A stretch of DNA of 64,000 nucleotides from Dactylonectria macrodidyma (taxonomy: Eukaryota; Ascomycota; Sordariomycetes; Hypocreales; Nectriaceae): contig JAGMUV010000041.1 in the NCBI GenBank assembly GCA_020744425.1, positions 350,859-414,858 of the forward strand. Direction: 5' to 3'. A program made the position numbers and the translations under genes. Of this stretch, positions 23,919 through 34,084 are shown one piece after another; the first letter of the stretch is position 1; each line of letters opens with the position of its first letter. A model generated the notes under the pieces. It was not told the origin of the DNA, did not search any database, and saw only the letters and a list, made by a program, of their open reading frames with translations.

Positions 23919-25465
23919 TTGATTTCCCCATTGAGTGGGACAAAATCCGTTACGATGGGAAGCCAGTGCCATCTATCCGATATCGTCAGCCTCATAAGCA
24001 CCATCAACTCCAAATCCCAACCCTCAGCAATCTACAGACACAGCGCACAGCTTACAACGGACGGAGACAATAAGTACTGGCTCTGCAAATACTGCCACGT
24101 TAGTGACCATCGCAATACTCCGCTCTTTGCCAGTGAGAGCACGACCATCATTATATACCATCTGAAACATCAGCACAGGCTGGAAGAATTTGGCTACAAG
24201 GCAGCAGAATGCAACCCCTTCAGCATAGCCAAGGGCGCAACAAATCTCACATCATACCTCGGAGGCCGGCGCTTGGTGTTCAACGACCTGCAATTTAAAG
24301 ACGACTTTGCTGACTGGGTGATTGATATTGATCTCACCTTTCGTCAAGCAACCCATCAACGCACCTATGAGATTTTTACCAACCATCTGGAAGACAGCGA
24401 CAAGATTCTGCCCAAGAGCCGTCAGCTCTTAGTAGCTGGGTCAAAGAGAAATGGTTTGGCGATGCTGGGAGACGTGTTTGGCTGGGGAAAAGCTCCATCT
24501 CACCACAAACAAGATTCGCGTCGGATGTGTGGACATCTGAAGAAGGGACAAACTATCTAGCTGTTGTTGCTCACTTCTTGGATGAAGGGCATAAGCTACA
24601 GACAGCTCTTCTGGATCTTCCCCTTCTGAAAGGCCCTCACTCCGGCAAGAATATTGCCAAGGTTCTGTCAACGTCATCGATTTCTACGATATCTTCCCAT
24701 GCATTGGCTTCTTTATGATGGACCAGTGTGGCTAACAGACCGACCGTCTGACAGACCATCTTCAGACCGCAGACCGACCGACCGGCATCGTCATCAGACC
24801 GACAGACCGGAGCTGCCGGTCGGATTGGGTGGTCTGACTTGGTCTGGGTAAGGGGTTTCCAGGGCTCCCATTGGCCGACTCAGCCTTAACGCACCCGTAC
24901 CAACCCCACTCTTTTTGCGGGTGCGAGTTCGCAGTGCCAAATTAAGTGGGGCATGGCAAGGGTAGCCAATGAGGGCATCAGATAATCAGACCTAGACCGA
25001 CAAGGTTGCTAACCCAGACAGACCTAGACCGACAGACTGGGAGCCTCGACAAACCTAGACCGACAGACCGAAGGGGCCAGTCTGGGTCGGTCGGTCTGTT
25101 AGCCACACTGTGATGGACAACGCTGGCAATAATGACACATGCATTCAGGAGCTAGCAAAGCAGTACCCTACAATCAATCATCAGAGTCGCCTTCGGTGCG
25201 TCGGCCATATACTAAATCTCATCGCCAAAGCTCTCCACTTTGGGCAGGGCGTTAGCAAGCTGGGGCAACGGCTCCGAGGCGCATCTGATGACGAGCGGTT
25301 TGAGATATGGAGGAAGCTAAGCTTTGAGGCAAGCTCCACAACTTCTGTACGTGGATCAACAGAAGCGACCAGCGACGAGAGCGACTGAAACAGTACATTC
25401 TGCAGGCATACGACGAAGGTAGCATCGAGCACCTCTACACTAGAGTCCTGGTCGATGGCGGGATG
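23919..25465 (+). pseudogene. hAT transposase 2, interrupted by a MITE
   Basis: The coding relic starts FPIEWDKIRYDGKPVPSIRY, loses frame by a 2-base deletion relative to the 42-kb copy, then shows a BED finger (LCKYCHV..YHLKHQ), an RNase H-like core (FASDVWTSEEGTNYL; FFMMDNAGNND split by the MITE), CVGHILNLIAKAL and LHNFCTWINRSDQRRERL. Its BED segment is nearly identical to the protein at 42,276-43,154, so this is a longer relative of that compact element. Multiple frame breaks are present and no C-terminal dimerisation domain follows. Confidence 0.85.
24724..25110. mobile_element. 387-bp hAT MITE inside hAT 2
   Basis: Perfect terminal inverted repeats start CAGTGTGGCTAACAGACCGA. Flanking 8-bp direct repeats TGATGGAC lie at 24,716-24,723 and 25,111-25,118. 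Removing the element and one repeat rejoins the transposase reading MMDNAGNND. Both ends are packed with AGACCGACC-type subterminal repeats. It has no coding capacity. The first 14 TIR bases are the same as in the 50,433-51,628 element. Confidence 0.95.
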
Positions 25466-25650
25466 TCCATCTTACGAATCTATCGAATCGAACGCCAAGG
25501 CTTGGCGTTCGAATCGAATGTGCCTCCCGTAGATTCGGATCGAATCGAACGTGTCTCCGGTAGATTCGGATCGAATCGAATGTGTCTTCCGTAGATTCGA
25601 TATCTATCGAATGCCAAGATTCGATCGAACGTAGAACTAATCCCGGCGGA
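25466..25650. repeat. Palindrome and 31-bp tandem repeat block
   Basis: An 11-bp perfect stem (CGAACGCCAAG / CTTGGCGTTCG, 25,489-25,511) is followed by two and a partial 31-bp units starting GTAGATTCGGATCGAATCGA. The block cuts off the hAT 2 coding sequence. It may be the end of another transposon. Confidence 0.8.
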
Positions 25651-25875
25651 GACCGAAACACCAATGGGACGTAGAACCAAGTGGATCGTTGTCATCATCA
25701 CCAGGCGGTCATGCCTTCATACCCCGACGTAGGAGGGTTAAGAGGTGCAGAGGGGGTTTAGAGGACATCACGGCTTCAGATAAGACGTCGCAGAACAGTG
25801 TCAATTGTGCAAAAGCAGGTACTAGCCAGATTAAATGTCACTCGTCCCCTTCAGCGACACAAGTGCGTCAACCCA

Positions 25876-26330
25876 TTAATCATCACTGAGGCTAAACAGC
25901 AGCAGTAAAGGCATGTAGGTTCCAGCTTTACTCCACGATCGAATGCACTGAGCCATCGCCACTCTCTCCCTCCGCAGCCGGCTTCTCAGTGGTGCCGTCA
26001 TACGTCCTGCACTGCTAAACGTCCTCTCGCTCTCCGCAGACAACGATGGGATGGTGAGCATATCAACCGCCATCAGTGAGGCCAACATGATCTTCGCCGT
26101 GAGAGAGGGTTCGGCTTGGACGGTGGCGTGACCAGCAAGTGCATGTTCAAAGAGTGGTTGATGGACCAGCATGTTCCAAGTCACCTCTGCGTAGGCACGA
26201 ACTTCGCAGTTCTTGGCTTTGTTTCCAATGTCGCGCAAGAGGTCGAGCTCGTGTAAGGCCATGTCGAGTCGTGACTGTGGCTTGCGGGAGCGAGGATAAG
26301 GAGTCTCATCTTCTGGTGTGTGCTGATGCA
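25876..26330 (-). pseudogene. hAT dimerisation-domain fragment (third hAT)
   Basis: On the minus strand the frame reads HELDLLRDIGNK, then MAVDMLTIPSLSAESERTFS and RSRLRRERVAMAQCIRSW, the canonical C-terminal hAT domain. It belongs to a different hAT lineage from hAT 1 and 2, on the opposite strand. No upstream catalytic core is present, so it is a fragment. Confidence 0.8.
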
Positions 26331-26369
26331 GAGCAGGGGCCTTCCGGACATTTCGGAACTAGTCGGTTT

Positions 26370-26723
26370 TCATTGCTGCCCGGGGAATAATCGCTTCCAC
26401 ATCTTTGCGAACCTCGGAGGGAATAACCTCCAACGACTCATAAAACGCCTCGCCCATCTCTTAGAAGCAGTTAGGGGCCGGTCTTTAGCTCTTAGAATCG
26501 AATTGGCATGTTGGCAGACGGCGCAGATCTGTATGTGATGTCCGTGAGTGACACGGCGATGTGCCCAAATCACGATAGCGTTCTCTTCTTGTTGTGAGAA
26601 TAAGGTGCGGTTGCCGCCGTTCTCACAGCGTGGATGGGCTCCTTTACGTCGAGAATACATCTTCTTGTAGCTGACTTGAAAAGGGCCTAAGAATGGTCCC
26701 CTCCCCCAATAGGCTCTGGGCAA
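26370..26723 (-). pseudogene. CENP-B/pogo-type HTH fragment
   Basis: The translation contains LFSQQEENAIVIWAHRR followed about 30 residues later by SKRWARRFMSRW, the pattern of the CENP-B-type helix-turn-helix found at the N-terminus of pogo/Fot1 transposases. The frame starts with a basic stretch (SYKKMYSRRKGAHPRCENGG). The DDE catalytic domain is absent, so this is probably a transposon relic rather than a host gene. Confidence 0.6.
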
Positions 26724-26967
26724 ATAGCGACTGTCTAGGTTCCTGATTTAAACATATTGAAACCCCGGCTGCCTAAGCTAACTGGTCTAAGACCTACTCC
26801 GTACCTACATTCTGTAGAATCTTCGACAGCTCTGGGCTGGTATGTGGCCTTCCACGAGCCCCAGGAAAAGCAACTTGAACTGTATTTGTTCCGTTCAGTT
26901 CGAATACTCCCGTCACTCGTTGGGCATGAACATGGCAGCACTACGGCCGATCTCAGTGGAAACCCCA

Positions 26968-28056
26968 TTATGATTCCCAAACCATTCCAACCACTGGCTG
27001 AGGCTCTGGCCCTGAGCTACCAAAAACCCCATAGCCGCATTCAGGGAAGTCAGTATTGGCTTGAAACGGTTCTAATACCATATCAGACAATTCGTCCCCC
27101 ACCTCCGATGACCTTGAGTCTAGCCAAAATAGGTCGGTCCATGTCGGCGGGGCACTTTCGACCTCAGGCGTTTGGATGCTCAAGGAATCTGTTCCACTTG
27201 TTCTTCTGCCGCTTGAGCACCTATGGTGTGGCGTGAGTCCGTTCGGGAGTTGAAAGGCCGAAGAGAGGAATAAGAGGCTATTGGCAGACTTTCTCGCTTC
27301 GTTTGCGATGTATTTCTGGATGAGAACGCAGTTGCAGTCAGTATGCTGCAAGAGCTGGGTCTTTAAGTGGTAGATCTCGGCGATCAGCTGGTCGAAACAG
27401 GTTGAGAGGTATTGGTTCTGATCCTCCATGGCCCGCTCACGGGAGGCAAGTGCTGACGCTTCATCCCGTTTGCGCAGACGACACTTAGTAGCAGCGATTC
27501 TATTGCGTTCGAGTTTGCGCCGTCGCCGGGGGTCCCTAGGAAGATCCTCGTCATCATTGCTCTTCCCCTTTTGCCTCCAGCATGCCTTTACGGGCTCTTT
27601 AGGTTCGACTTTGGATTTCCGGCCTTGTTTGCTTGGTTTCGGTACATCCGAAACGAGTGCGGAGGCACCGGTTTCTGACAAGCTTGAACCTTTTTGCGAT
27701 TTCTGTTTGTTTCTAGGTCGGTGGGGCGGTTTATTTTCGCGTTCTATAGTCGGCAATGCTGTCTGGGAGGGTTCATGCTCCTCAGGGGTCTTGGCTGCCA
27801 TGACATATTGAGGTGTAGGTTCGGGAAACCCGAAATCGATCTCTGTCGAGATCGTGGAGGTGCCGATTTCTTCGTCAAAGAACGAAGCCATGGTGACTTG
27901 GTTCATCGCTTGTTGATAGGCGATGTGACTTCGTGATGCCGGGGATGGAGGGGTCATTAAGCATCCCGCCGCTGGTGTCGAGGCGATCCCGTCGAAGTAT
28001 TGGCCAAACGCAAAATATTCCGCCATCTGAGAGGAAGAATGGTCGAAGGCCGCCAT
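26968..28056 (-). CDS. ATF/CREB-type bZIP transcription factor
   Basis: An uninterrupted 362-residue protein. The N-terminal third is acidic and Ser/Thr/Pro-rich. Residues about 125-170 are Lys-rich and could act as a nuclear localisation signal. The bZIP begins near residue 177 with RRRRKLERNRIAATKCRLRKR, which carries the N-x2-A-A-x-K-C-R signature of the ATF/CREB class. A leucine-zipper-like helix follows and then the QHTDCNCVLIQKYIANEA segment seen in filamentous-fungal ATF-like proteins. It is expected to bind CRE-like sites as a dimer in the nucleus. The start at 28,056 is the first Met; another lies 10 codons in. There is no intron and no sign of decay, unlike the transposon debris on its 3' side. 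Confidence 0.88.
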   Translation of the reverse strand: MAAFDHSSSQMAEYFAFGQYFDGIASTPAAGCLMTPPSPASRSHIAYQQAMNQVTMASFFDEEIGTSTISTEIDFGFPEPTPQYVMAAKTPEEHEPSQTALPTIERENKPPHRPRNKQKSQKGSSLSETGASALVSDVPKPSKQGRKSKVEPKEPVKACWRQKGKSNDDEDLPRDPRRRRKLERNRIAATKCRLRKRDEASALASRERAMEDQNQYLSTCFDQLIAEIYHLKTQLLQHTDCNCVLIQKYIANEARKSANSLLFLSSAFQLPNGLTPHHRCSSGRRTSGTDSLSIQTPEVESAPPTWTDLFWLDSRSSEVGDELSDMVLEPFQANTDFPECGYGVFGSSGPEPQPVVGMVWES

Positions 28057-28059
28057 CGA

Positions 28060-29450
28060 TGATCTTTCTGCACAGATGGTGATCGCTCTTCAGTTTCGAT
28101 TTATGCTATCCCGGGGTTGGGTGGGGTAGGTGATTACAAGACCGACGGGTTGGGGGCCGGTTTGCCTTGAAGGCTGATCTCTGGACTTCCCCTCCTCCTC
28201 TTCCTTCCGTCTGCCAGCGAAGGAACACGCAGGGCTGTAAGGCTTCCCGGTATTGCTTATTCGTTTGCTGGACGGCAGCTGAGTGAACCAGTTATATCTG
28301 GATCAGGCAGGGCTGAGAGGCAGTTGGGGAGAAGAGTAGGTCTGAAAGCAGATTTGATAGGTTAGGGAGTGAGCCGGCTTAGTAATTAACAAGTAGAAAT
28401 TCATAGGCAGGGTTTTGAAGCAGGGAAATCCAAGAGAATGAGGTGATCGTGAGAGGATTGAGGGCGACGAGAAAATCAAATATACATAGCATCTCGCAAA
28501 CCACCAACTGCTAAGGTCCTTGGCTCTCAAGCTATTAGAGCCTTGCTAAGACCCTAGCAGGGAAAATATATTTTTCCTATGAAAATCTCGATATTCTGCT
28601 AGGCGAAGGGGTCAATAAGCGCTAGAGTCAGAATCCACGGAATTCCGATTGGGCCACCCTAGCGGAATTGCTTCAGTTGCATTGCATTTTCGAAACCCTG
28701 ACGTGCCGGTGCAGCTTGTGCAGCCGGAGCAAACAAAGTTGAGTAAACAAATATGAGCAAACAAGATGAGGAACAAAATATGAGCAAACGAGATGAGCAA
28801 ACAAACCTATTTTTGGGTAGCAGATTTGGTGGAACCGGCATTTCTTTAGCGTGCAAACATTGACTCCTCGCTTCGTGCTGCTAAAAACAAGGGAGTCGAG
28901 GAGGTATCGGGTCTGTCCATAGGTCTAAAGTTGCATCCAAGCCAAATTAGACGGCAAAGGCCGGGGCATCGGACTTGTGTGTTGGTCCTGTACTCGCACG
29001 TAATAGTCATTTAATCCATGCCGAGTCTGTGTTGGCTATACATGAGCTGCAAAACAAACACTTGTTGGTCGCGGCCCGTAAAGGGCTAGAACTAGTCTGG
29101 AATGTTTGTCTTGTTTGCACCTCCTACATGTGCTGGCCCGCGGCTAGTTCAGCTTTATGCAACTTGCTCTTGTTTGCTTTCTAGCACCAACTTCATTTAT
29201 CGACTACTGCGCCACACCACGGGTGGATCACGTTGGAGTGCAAACAACCAAACAACGCTAGGCGAGTAAGTTATCGGACAGAAAGCAAGTAGCATGATGG
29301 ACTCCACAATGCAAGGGTCGCCATTAGAGGTAACCGAGAGTGTTGCCGTCTCCACTACTGATATCATGTCTCCGACCCCGCGACATGTCCAGGCGCAGAA
29401 TCTAAGCTGAATCAAGAATGGTGCAGATACTTGAAGCACTTGGATGCAGT
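28060..29450. other. 5' flank of the bZIP gene and unassigned sequence
   Basis: 28,060-28,300 is presumably promoter and 5' UTR of the minus-strand bZIP gene; no clear TATA box was seen. 28,736-28,806 has a short degenerate tandem of TGAGCAAACAA. 28,860-29,450 shows no gene I can support. Confidence 0.4.
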
Positions 29451-29457
29451 CCATCTG

Positions 29458-29735
29458 CCCACACACATACACGCACACTCACAAACCCACATACCCACAC
29501 CCACCTACACCCACACACACATACCCACACCCACCTACACACTCCTACACCCACACCTACCTACACCCACACACATACACCCACCTACACCCACCAACAC
29601 CCACCACACGCAGACACAGTCACAGACACATACACACACACATACCCAAACCTACCTACACCCACATACACACACACAGAGACACATACACATACACACA
29701 CACATACCCACACACATACACAAACACAATGTCGA
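29458..29735. repeat. (CCCACA/CACACA)n-rich microsatellite
   Basis: A long impure array of CACACA, CCCACA and CTACAC units. ORFs in all plus frames (His/Thr/Pro repeats) are by-products. A similar array in opposite orientation lies at 33,600-33,770. Confidence 0.95.
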
Positions 29736-30409
29736 GCAGGAAAGCAGCAGGCTGTGGTGCCATGAGCATCAAATTCACGAACCAGGCATTCAAGGCGGGC
29801 TTCTTTCCCCTTCTTTTTTCCGCAGGAGCTTCAGAAACCAACATGCTAGATCTGATTGCGTCGGGTTGCCCTCCAGTCTATCCTTCTTCGTCCTTGCCTT
29901 CTTCAGCCCCCTCTTCTTCATCCTGCCCTTCCTCGTCCTCGTCCTCCTCATACCCAGGGCTGTATCCCCACAGGCGCTTGCGTTCCAGACTCCACCATCG
30001 CGCTACCGCTTCAGCTTCACCCGCCGACGACGTTAATGCCGCCGAACCCTGGAGCTGCCGTGTCGTTCCACTCAACGCAGTCGCAACGCAGTCGTATCGC
30101 AACCCGCTGTGCTGAAACCACAAAGTCACGCATCCGTTCGGCTGTGGTACAAGGCAGGAACTCGTCGCATGCCATTTACCCACCTTGTCCGTCCGGTACG
30201 TCGAGTCCAGCTGTTGCATGTGTGCACCATGTTCTGTGAGACGATGCTTCGTCGGAATGTTGAACGCGTGCGTGTGCTGCGGGAAAGAGATGCTGCTCCA
30301 GCATAGCGATACGTTGCCCCCCCATCAACTGATTGCCGTCGGGCTCACTGTTCTTGTCAATGCCGCTGCGGTGTTCTGTTTTCCACGTTAATCTACATAT
30401 CTGGCAACC

Positions 30410-30964
30410 ATGGACCCGATGGGTGGTCACTGCAACAATGGACCCCTGGCAAACACCGGGTTCCTGTCTTACCTGACTTACCCGCCACCGCCGCCGCCGC
30501 CATTCGACTACATGTCGCCCTGCCACCGTACCCCGGATTTCTGGGCTGGCTATCCGTACGGCTGGGCAAGGTCTCCATGGCCTCCCAGCAGCAACCCTTA
30601 CCCCGATCCAGGTGGGCCCTGCCACCAGCCTCCGGTGCGCGGAGATCAGGTCGCCCCGTGTCAGATTCCAGCGCCTACTCCATCCGACGTGGGCAGCGTC
30701 GTGCTGGCAGCGCGGTTGAAGGAGGTCTCCGCAGCGAAGACGTCCAGTGCAGCATTGCAGGGCCAACACGTCCACCAGTCCCAGCTCGATGCCAGCTTGG
30801 AGTGCCTGAACGAGCGCGACAGGATGATTGTGGTGTGGAGGAAGCGGGGAGTACCTTGGGATCAGATACTTGGAGAATATGAGAAGCGTTACAAGCCCGT
30901 CACGGTGGATGCTTTGAGGATGCGGCTGAGTCGGCTGAAGAACAAGCACTCGTGGCTTAGATAA
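30410..30964 (+). CDS. Putative DNA-binding protein with C-terminal SANT/HTH-like region
   Basis: A 184-residue ORF with ATG in good context (CAACCATGG). It has a Pro-rich N-terminal part with PPPPPPP and many aromatic residues (1-90), a low-complexity linker, and a C-terminal helical region (about 133-184) reading NERDRMIVVWRKRGVPWDQI then DALRMRLSRLKNKHSWL. The ERD..I..WR..G..W..I....K......LR.R pattern resembles fungal Myb/SANT-like helix-turn-helix domains; the exact family is not identified. Overlapping minus-strand ORFs look like shadows because only this frame gives a coherent helical domain. Confidence 0.55.
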   Translation: MDPMGGHCNNGPLANTGFLSYLTYPPPPPPPFDYMSPCHRTPDFWAGYPYGWARSPWPPSSNPYPDPGGPCHQPPVRGDQVAPCQIPAPTPSDVGSVVLAARLKEVSAAKTSSAALQGQHVHQSQLDASLECLNERDRMIVVWRKRGVPWDQILGEYEKRYKPVTVDALRMRLSRLKNKHSWLR

Positions 30965-31270
30965 GCATTTCTATCGAAAGCGTGTCCGAAGGGCAGAAGG
31001 CAAAGCCAGAGAAAAGCAGAGCCGGAAGAAAGTAAGCAGACACACCGCGGGTCTCCGGAGGGAGGTCTTGCGTGGCGGCAAGCCCTCCCTACCCAAGACG
31101 ACAGTAACCCAATCCTAAAAACACTCCCCCTGACGATTTTGTTTCCCGTCTTTTCTTCCCCTTTCTTTCTTTTTCTTCTTCTTTTTCTTGAGTCGGCTCT
31201 TCGATTCTTCGGTTCTTCGGTTCGTCGATGGGGAATAAATGAAGACGATTAATCTCCATCCGTCCACTCC
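30965..31270. other. Intergenic, pyrimidine-rich
   Basis: The 3' flank of the preceding gene with a T/C-rich tract at about 31,135-31,190. No gene seen. Confidence 0.5.
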
Positions 31271-31281
31271 ACCATTTGCTG

Positions 31282-32440
31282 TTTCCAACAAGAGAAAGTC
31301 TCCTTGTCAGGTCCGTGACGATTGTGAGTCACAAAGAACTGCTCCGTGAGCGGATCAGAATGTCAGGAGCGGGTAAGGTCTCGTGCTTGAGAACTCAGGT
31401 TTGACTAGGCAACACAGCGACGTACATACAGTGAGTACGTATGTATTTTGAAGCCTAGAAGAGATCGACCGATAACGCTTGTCACAAACGACTCGTCCCA
31501 CTGTTGTTGGTCCACTACAGACTAAGGTGCGACGAAATGTCGCTCATGAGAGCCCCCGAAATAGGTACCTACTTGTCTGGTGCGGGGTGCATGTGAATGA
31601 AGGGTCTAGTTTAGGCTCTGGAATGTCTCGAGCTTTGTGGTGTGTGCCATTTGGTGTGTGTCATTTGACGTGTGTTCGTCGGACTGAAAGGAAGAGAAGT
31701 CGGGAAGGGGGTGTGAAGCGAGGCTGGAGAAATGGACACTCAGTTATGCTAACACTAGTCGATCTCCTGCCAGACGGACTAGATGGAGTGACAGTTGTTT
31801 GCATTGCCTGTATAGACGTCCTAGATGGCGTGCTCGAAACTATGGTAGGGCTGGGTACGAGTAGGAGAGTGTCTCTTGAGGGAATGAGCATGCACAGGGG
31901 GACCGCAATGAGCCTTCGCCGCGTTGCCAGCAGTCCTCGCGCGAACCCAGTCGGCCATCTGGACCGATCCAGACCGATCTACCAGCCTCTGCTCGCTGGC
32001 CGACTACGCAGCATAACAACCGGGAAAGCGGCGACTCGGGCCACAAAAACGAGCGTGAGCCTAGAATAGATTGGCCCTCGCCCTCTACGGATCCCCGAGT
32101 CGCTTGTCAAGTGTAGGCAGGAAGACCCGCGTCGCTGTCTTCGACACCGGGAGTGCAGTGGAGACTGATACTGGATGGGTGGATGGATGGGTGGACGGAT
32201 GAACCCTCAAGATCAATCCGTTCGGACGACCCGTAAGACGATGCGATGGAGCGCGAACTGCACCTCGACTTGTCCCACTGTTGACACACTACATTGCGAT
32301 CAAGTGTAGCTTGGAGAGCCTCAAAAAGGTCATCTACTTGTGTGGTGGGGGGTCTAGGGGTGCATGTGAATCAAGGCGCCGGTGTAGATTTTGGATATGT
32401 CTTGAGTTTAGACATGTGTTGTGTGTCGTTTGATGTGTGT
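31282..32440 (+). repeat. Long copy of the modular dispersed repeat (second)
   Basis: Closely similar to 3,134-4,330, and it retains the un-inserted GGTCTAGTTTA site where the copy at 8.75 kb holds a MITE. ORFs of up to 196 aa occur but keep no protein-level conservation beyond the DNA identity between copies. Confidence 0.78.
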
Positions 32441-32704
32441 CATGCGTTGTATGTCGTCCATCGTATGTCGGGCGTCGTATGTCGAGCGTCGAGCGGGTCC
32501 CTCAGGATGTCGCTGCTTAGACTGGACGGGTGCTTGGTCTATGAAAGGGAATTGTCGCGAGGGCGATGAGCGAAAGCTTGATAGCACCAGCATCGGACCG
32601 AAAGGAAGAGAAGTGGGGTAAGGGGGGTAGGGGGGGCCAAGCTTGAGCAACAAACTGAGGAGAGCAGTCACTCACCTGCCAGAAGCTCGACGAGATGGAG
32701 ATAA

Positions 32705-32980
32705 CAGAGGGGGTTGACAGACAGGGGGGGTTGACAAACAGCGGGGGTTGACAAACAGCAGGGGTTGACAAACAAACAGAGGGGGTTGACAAACAGCGGG
32801 GGTTGACAAACCAACAGAGGAGGTTGACAAGCAAAGGGGGTTGACAAACAAACAGGGGGGGTTGACAAACAAAGGGGGTTGACAAACAAACAGAGGGGGT
32901 TGACAAACAGCGGGGGTTGACAAGTAGAGGGTGTTGACAAACAGGGGGTTGGCAAACAGAGGGGGTTGACAAACAAACGC
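32705..32980 (+). repeat. G-rich minisatellite, short array
   Basis: About 14 units of TTGACAAACAGCGGGGG / TTGACAAACAAACAGAGGGG. The same unit as at 10,545-11,334 but with an AGCGGGGG variant specific to this array. It lies between dispersed-repeat modules as at 10.5 kb. Confidence 0.93.
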
Positions 32981-32999
32981 GGAGAGGTCGTCCATCAAT

Positions 33000-33560
33000 G
33001 GTGAAGCGGGCCACCAGGTTGCCCTTGCCAGAGGCACAACGCCCGATGCTAGCTGGCAGGTGCTGACCTTGTTTTCGTCCTGGTGCATCGTCAGTTTGAC
33101 TTACAACGCGATGCGGACATTACTCACACTATCCCAGCCACTTGAGCCTGTCATCGTGGTCTTCTTTCCTCCTCAAGATTTGTCCCATCACATCCTGCAT
33201 CTCCTTCAACGTCCGCTCAACGGTCGCAGGCCGGTTACCCCCGCACAACCAACGCTGGACATCCCGGGACATTTTGTCATACCAACACTGTTTCTTTTCG
33301 GTGTTGTTGCAGTGCTTACAGTTATCAGACTCGCTTTTCTTCTTCTTCAATCAATACAACATGCTCATTTCAACACTCTATTGTCCACCGAACTGGATCT
33401 GAAAAAAGTACACAGCAAACGATTAACTTAATCTGAGTTACCTATGTATGCAAACTAGCGATCAGTATGACCATCTCGGCACCTCATGTCTTCCTAGCGC
33501 AGGAACATGCACCGCTCAGGGGCGCAAACCAGCAAGACCAGTGCCTTGGCTGAGCTACTA
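33000..33560. other. Unassigned sequence
   Basis: Overlapping ORFs of 73-123 codons on both strands lack recognisable domains. No gene is called. Confidence 0.4.
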
Positions 33561-33599
33561 TCATGTGTCCATACAAACGTAAAGCGGGAAGACCGTCAT

Positions 33600-33770
33600 G
33601 GACGGGGCTGCGTGTGTCTGGGTATGTGTGTCTCTGTCTGTGTGGTGGGTGTAGGTGGGTGTGGGTAGGTGTGGGTATGTGCGTCTGTGTATGGGTATAT
33701 GGGTATGTACGGCGTATGTGTGTATGTGTATGTGTGTGTGTGTGTGGGTATATGGGTATGTATGTTTGTA
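33600..33770. repeat. GT-rich microsatellite (TGTGGG/TATG)
   Basis: Impure TGTGGGTAGG and GTATGTGTGT units, the opposite-strand counterpart of the array at 29,458-29,735. Confidence 0.9.
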
Positions 33771-33775
33771 TGAAG

Positions 33776-34084
33776 GTTATTTCGCCGAGGTATCGCCCCA
33801 CTTGTCCGCTCACACCAAATCCTAGCTATCTTATTCGCCTAAAAGCCACGCATGTATCCTCCTGCATGCAGAGGCTGATGGGTACCTCCAAGACCTTTGC
33901 CCAATCGGCTGCAGAGTTAGGTTAGTCTGTATGACTCAACGGTCACGAAGTGGATTGGGATCCGGTATTCGCACATCATTTACTATGACTGCCTCCTAGT
34001 GTTTTCAAGTATCTGCACCCTTCTTAATTCAGCTTAGATGCTGGCAACTAATGCATGGCGCATGTACCTCGGCGAAATAACGTT
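33776..34084. repeat. Inverted-repeat-bounded segment, possible MITE
   Basis: The left arm GTTATTTCGCCGAGGTA (about 33,779-33,795) is repeated in inverse form as TACCTCGGCGAAATAAC (about 34,065-34,081). The roughly 270-bp interior has no coding frame. Target-site duplication was not resolved. Confidence 0.6.

Larger units (their letters stand above)
13342..23920 (+). mobile_element. hAT element 1, interrupted by Helitron sequence
   Basis: Probable ends: the left arm starts CAGCGCTCTCAACAAGACAA at 13,342 and the right arm, read inwards from 23,920, is AAGCGCTCTTAACAAGTCAA. Both ends carry subterminal copies of AAGTCAAGCC (13,375-13,440 and 23,830-23,905). Transposase pieces lie inside at 13,607-14,910 and about 22,850-23,760, with about 8 kb of Helitron-derived DNA between them. 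An 8-bp target duplication was not found, so the outer borders have probably been rearranged. Confidence 0.65.

Noticed and set aside
30176..30949. 257-codon minus-strand ORF
   Set aside because: It overlaps the plus-strand ORF at 30,410-30,964, which has a good start context and a coherent helical C-terminus. The minus frame shows no domain.
31479..32069. 196-codon ORF and its 148-codon relative at 3,520-3,966 as a gene family
   Set aside because: The similarity between copies covers non-coding DNA and all frames equally, so it reflects repeat duplication, not protein conservation.
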